From an uncultured Eubacteriales bacterium (GTDB taxonomy: Bacteria > Bacillota > Clostridia > Christensenellales > Aristaeellaceae), in the NCBI GenBank assembly GCA_900553315.1, contig USCW01000114.1, forward strand, positions 1 to 5,696: a DNA stretch of 5,696 bases. Reading direction: 5' to 3'. Shown here in pieces: positions 5,652-5,696 of this stretch. The notes under the pieces are model-generated. The model had not been told where the DNA came from and searched no databases. It worked only from the letters and a program-made list of their open reading frames with translations. Position numbers and translations under genes: made by a program. How positions within the stretch are numbered: the first letter of the stretch is position 1; the number at the start of each line of letters is the position of its first letter.

Positions 5652-5691
5652 GCGAGGGAGGCGGCTTCTCTAAGAGAAGCCCCTCCCTCGC
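5652..5691 (+). repeat. Compound palindromic 3'-end element, copy B (possible terminator)
   Basis: The hairpin lies 19 nt after the stop of the peptidase gene. The outer arms GCGAGGGAGG (5652-5661) and CCTCCCTCGC (5682-5691) pair perfectly. Inside is the 17-nt core GCTTCTCTAAGAGAAGC (5664-5680), closed by a G-C pair (5663/5681) with C5662 unpaired. The core and bulge match the element at 5-48 read on its own transcript strand, while the outer arms differ. The bases after it (GCTCC, then the window ends) are not a U-tract. It probably marks the end of the four-gene transcript. Confidence 0.85.
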
Positions 5692-5696
5692 GCTCC

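Noticed and set aside
5..5691. The two end palindromes as terminal inverted repeats of a mobile element enclosing all five genes
   Set aside because: They are in inverted orientation, but each simply follows the 3' end of a transcription unit. Their outer arms differ, no target-site duplication or recombinase is visible, and the genes inside look like housekeeping genes.

Overview
The window is a compact, GC-rich bacterial chromosomal segment with five protein-coding genes, no RNA genes, no transposase and no CRISPR array. AAGGAGG-type ribosome binding sites, sigma-70/SigA-type promoters and the gene families present (a PgcA-like phosphohexomutase of the Bacillus type, a stand-alone GyrI-like protein, an M42 metallopeptidase) suggest a GC-rich member of the Firmicutes, probably a Clostridia-type gut or anaerobic bacterium. 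That placement is an inference, since no rRNA or other strong phylogenetic marker is present.

Layout: a compound palindrome (5-48) follows the stop codon of a leftward FAD-dependent dehydrogenase gene (1474 to 59). A divergent intergenic region (1475-1757) holds an extended -10 promoter for the leftward gene and a near-consensus promoter (TTGCCA, 17 bp, TATAAT) for the rightward genes. Between and over these promoters lie short direct and inverted repeats that could be operators. Rightward, four genes form an apparent operon with gaps of 1, 17 and 32 nt: phospho-sugar mutase (1758-3476), an uncharacterised helical/coiled-coil protein (3478-3918), a GyrI-like protein (3936-4568) and an M42-family metallopeptidase (4601-5632). 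A second compound palindrome (5652-5691) follows the last stop codon.

How the genes work together: the mutase links glucose-6-phosphate and glucose-1-phosphate for cell-envelope and storage glycans. The peptidase probably trims peptides in the cytoplasm. The GyrI-like protein may bind or hydrolyse small toxic molecules. The coiled-coil protein has no assignable role. No single pathway joins them; they may simply share a housekeeping promoter.

The most notable signal is the pair of end palindromes. Read in the direction of the transcript each follows, both have the same 17-nt core (GCTTCTCTAAGAGAAGC), the same single unpaired C on the 5' side, and a purine-rich outer stem. The outer stem differs in sequence between copies but stays perfectly self-complementary. 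This looks like a dispersed, structure-conserved 3'-end element, and neither copy has the U-tract of a classical intrinsic terminator in the visible bases.
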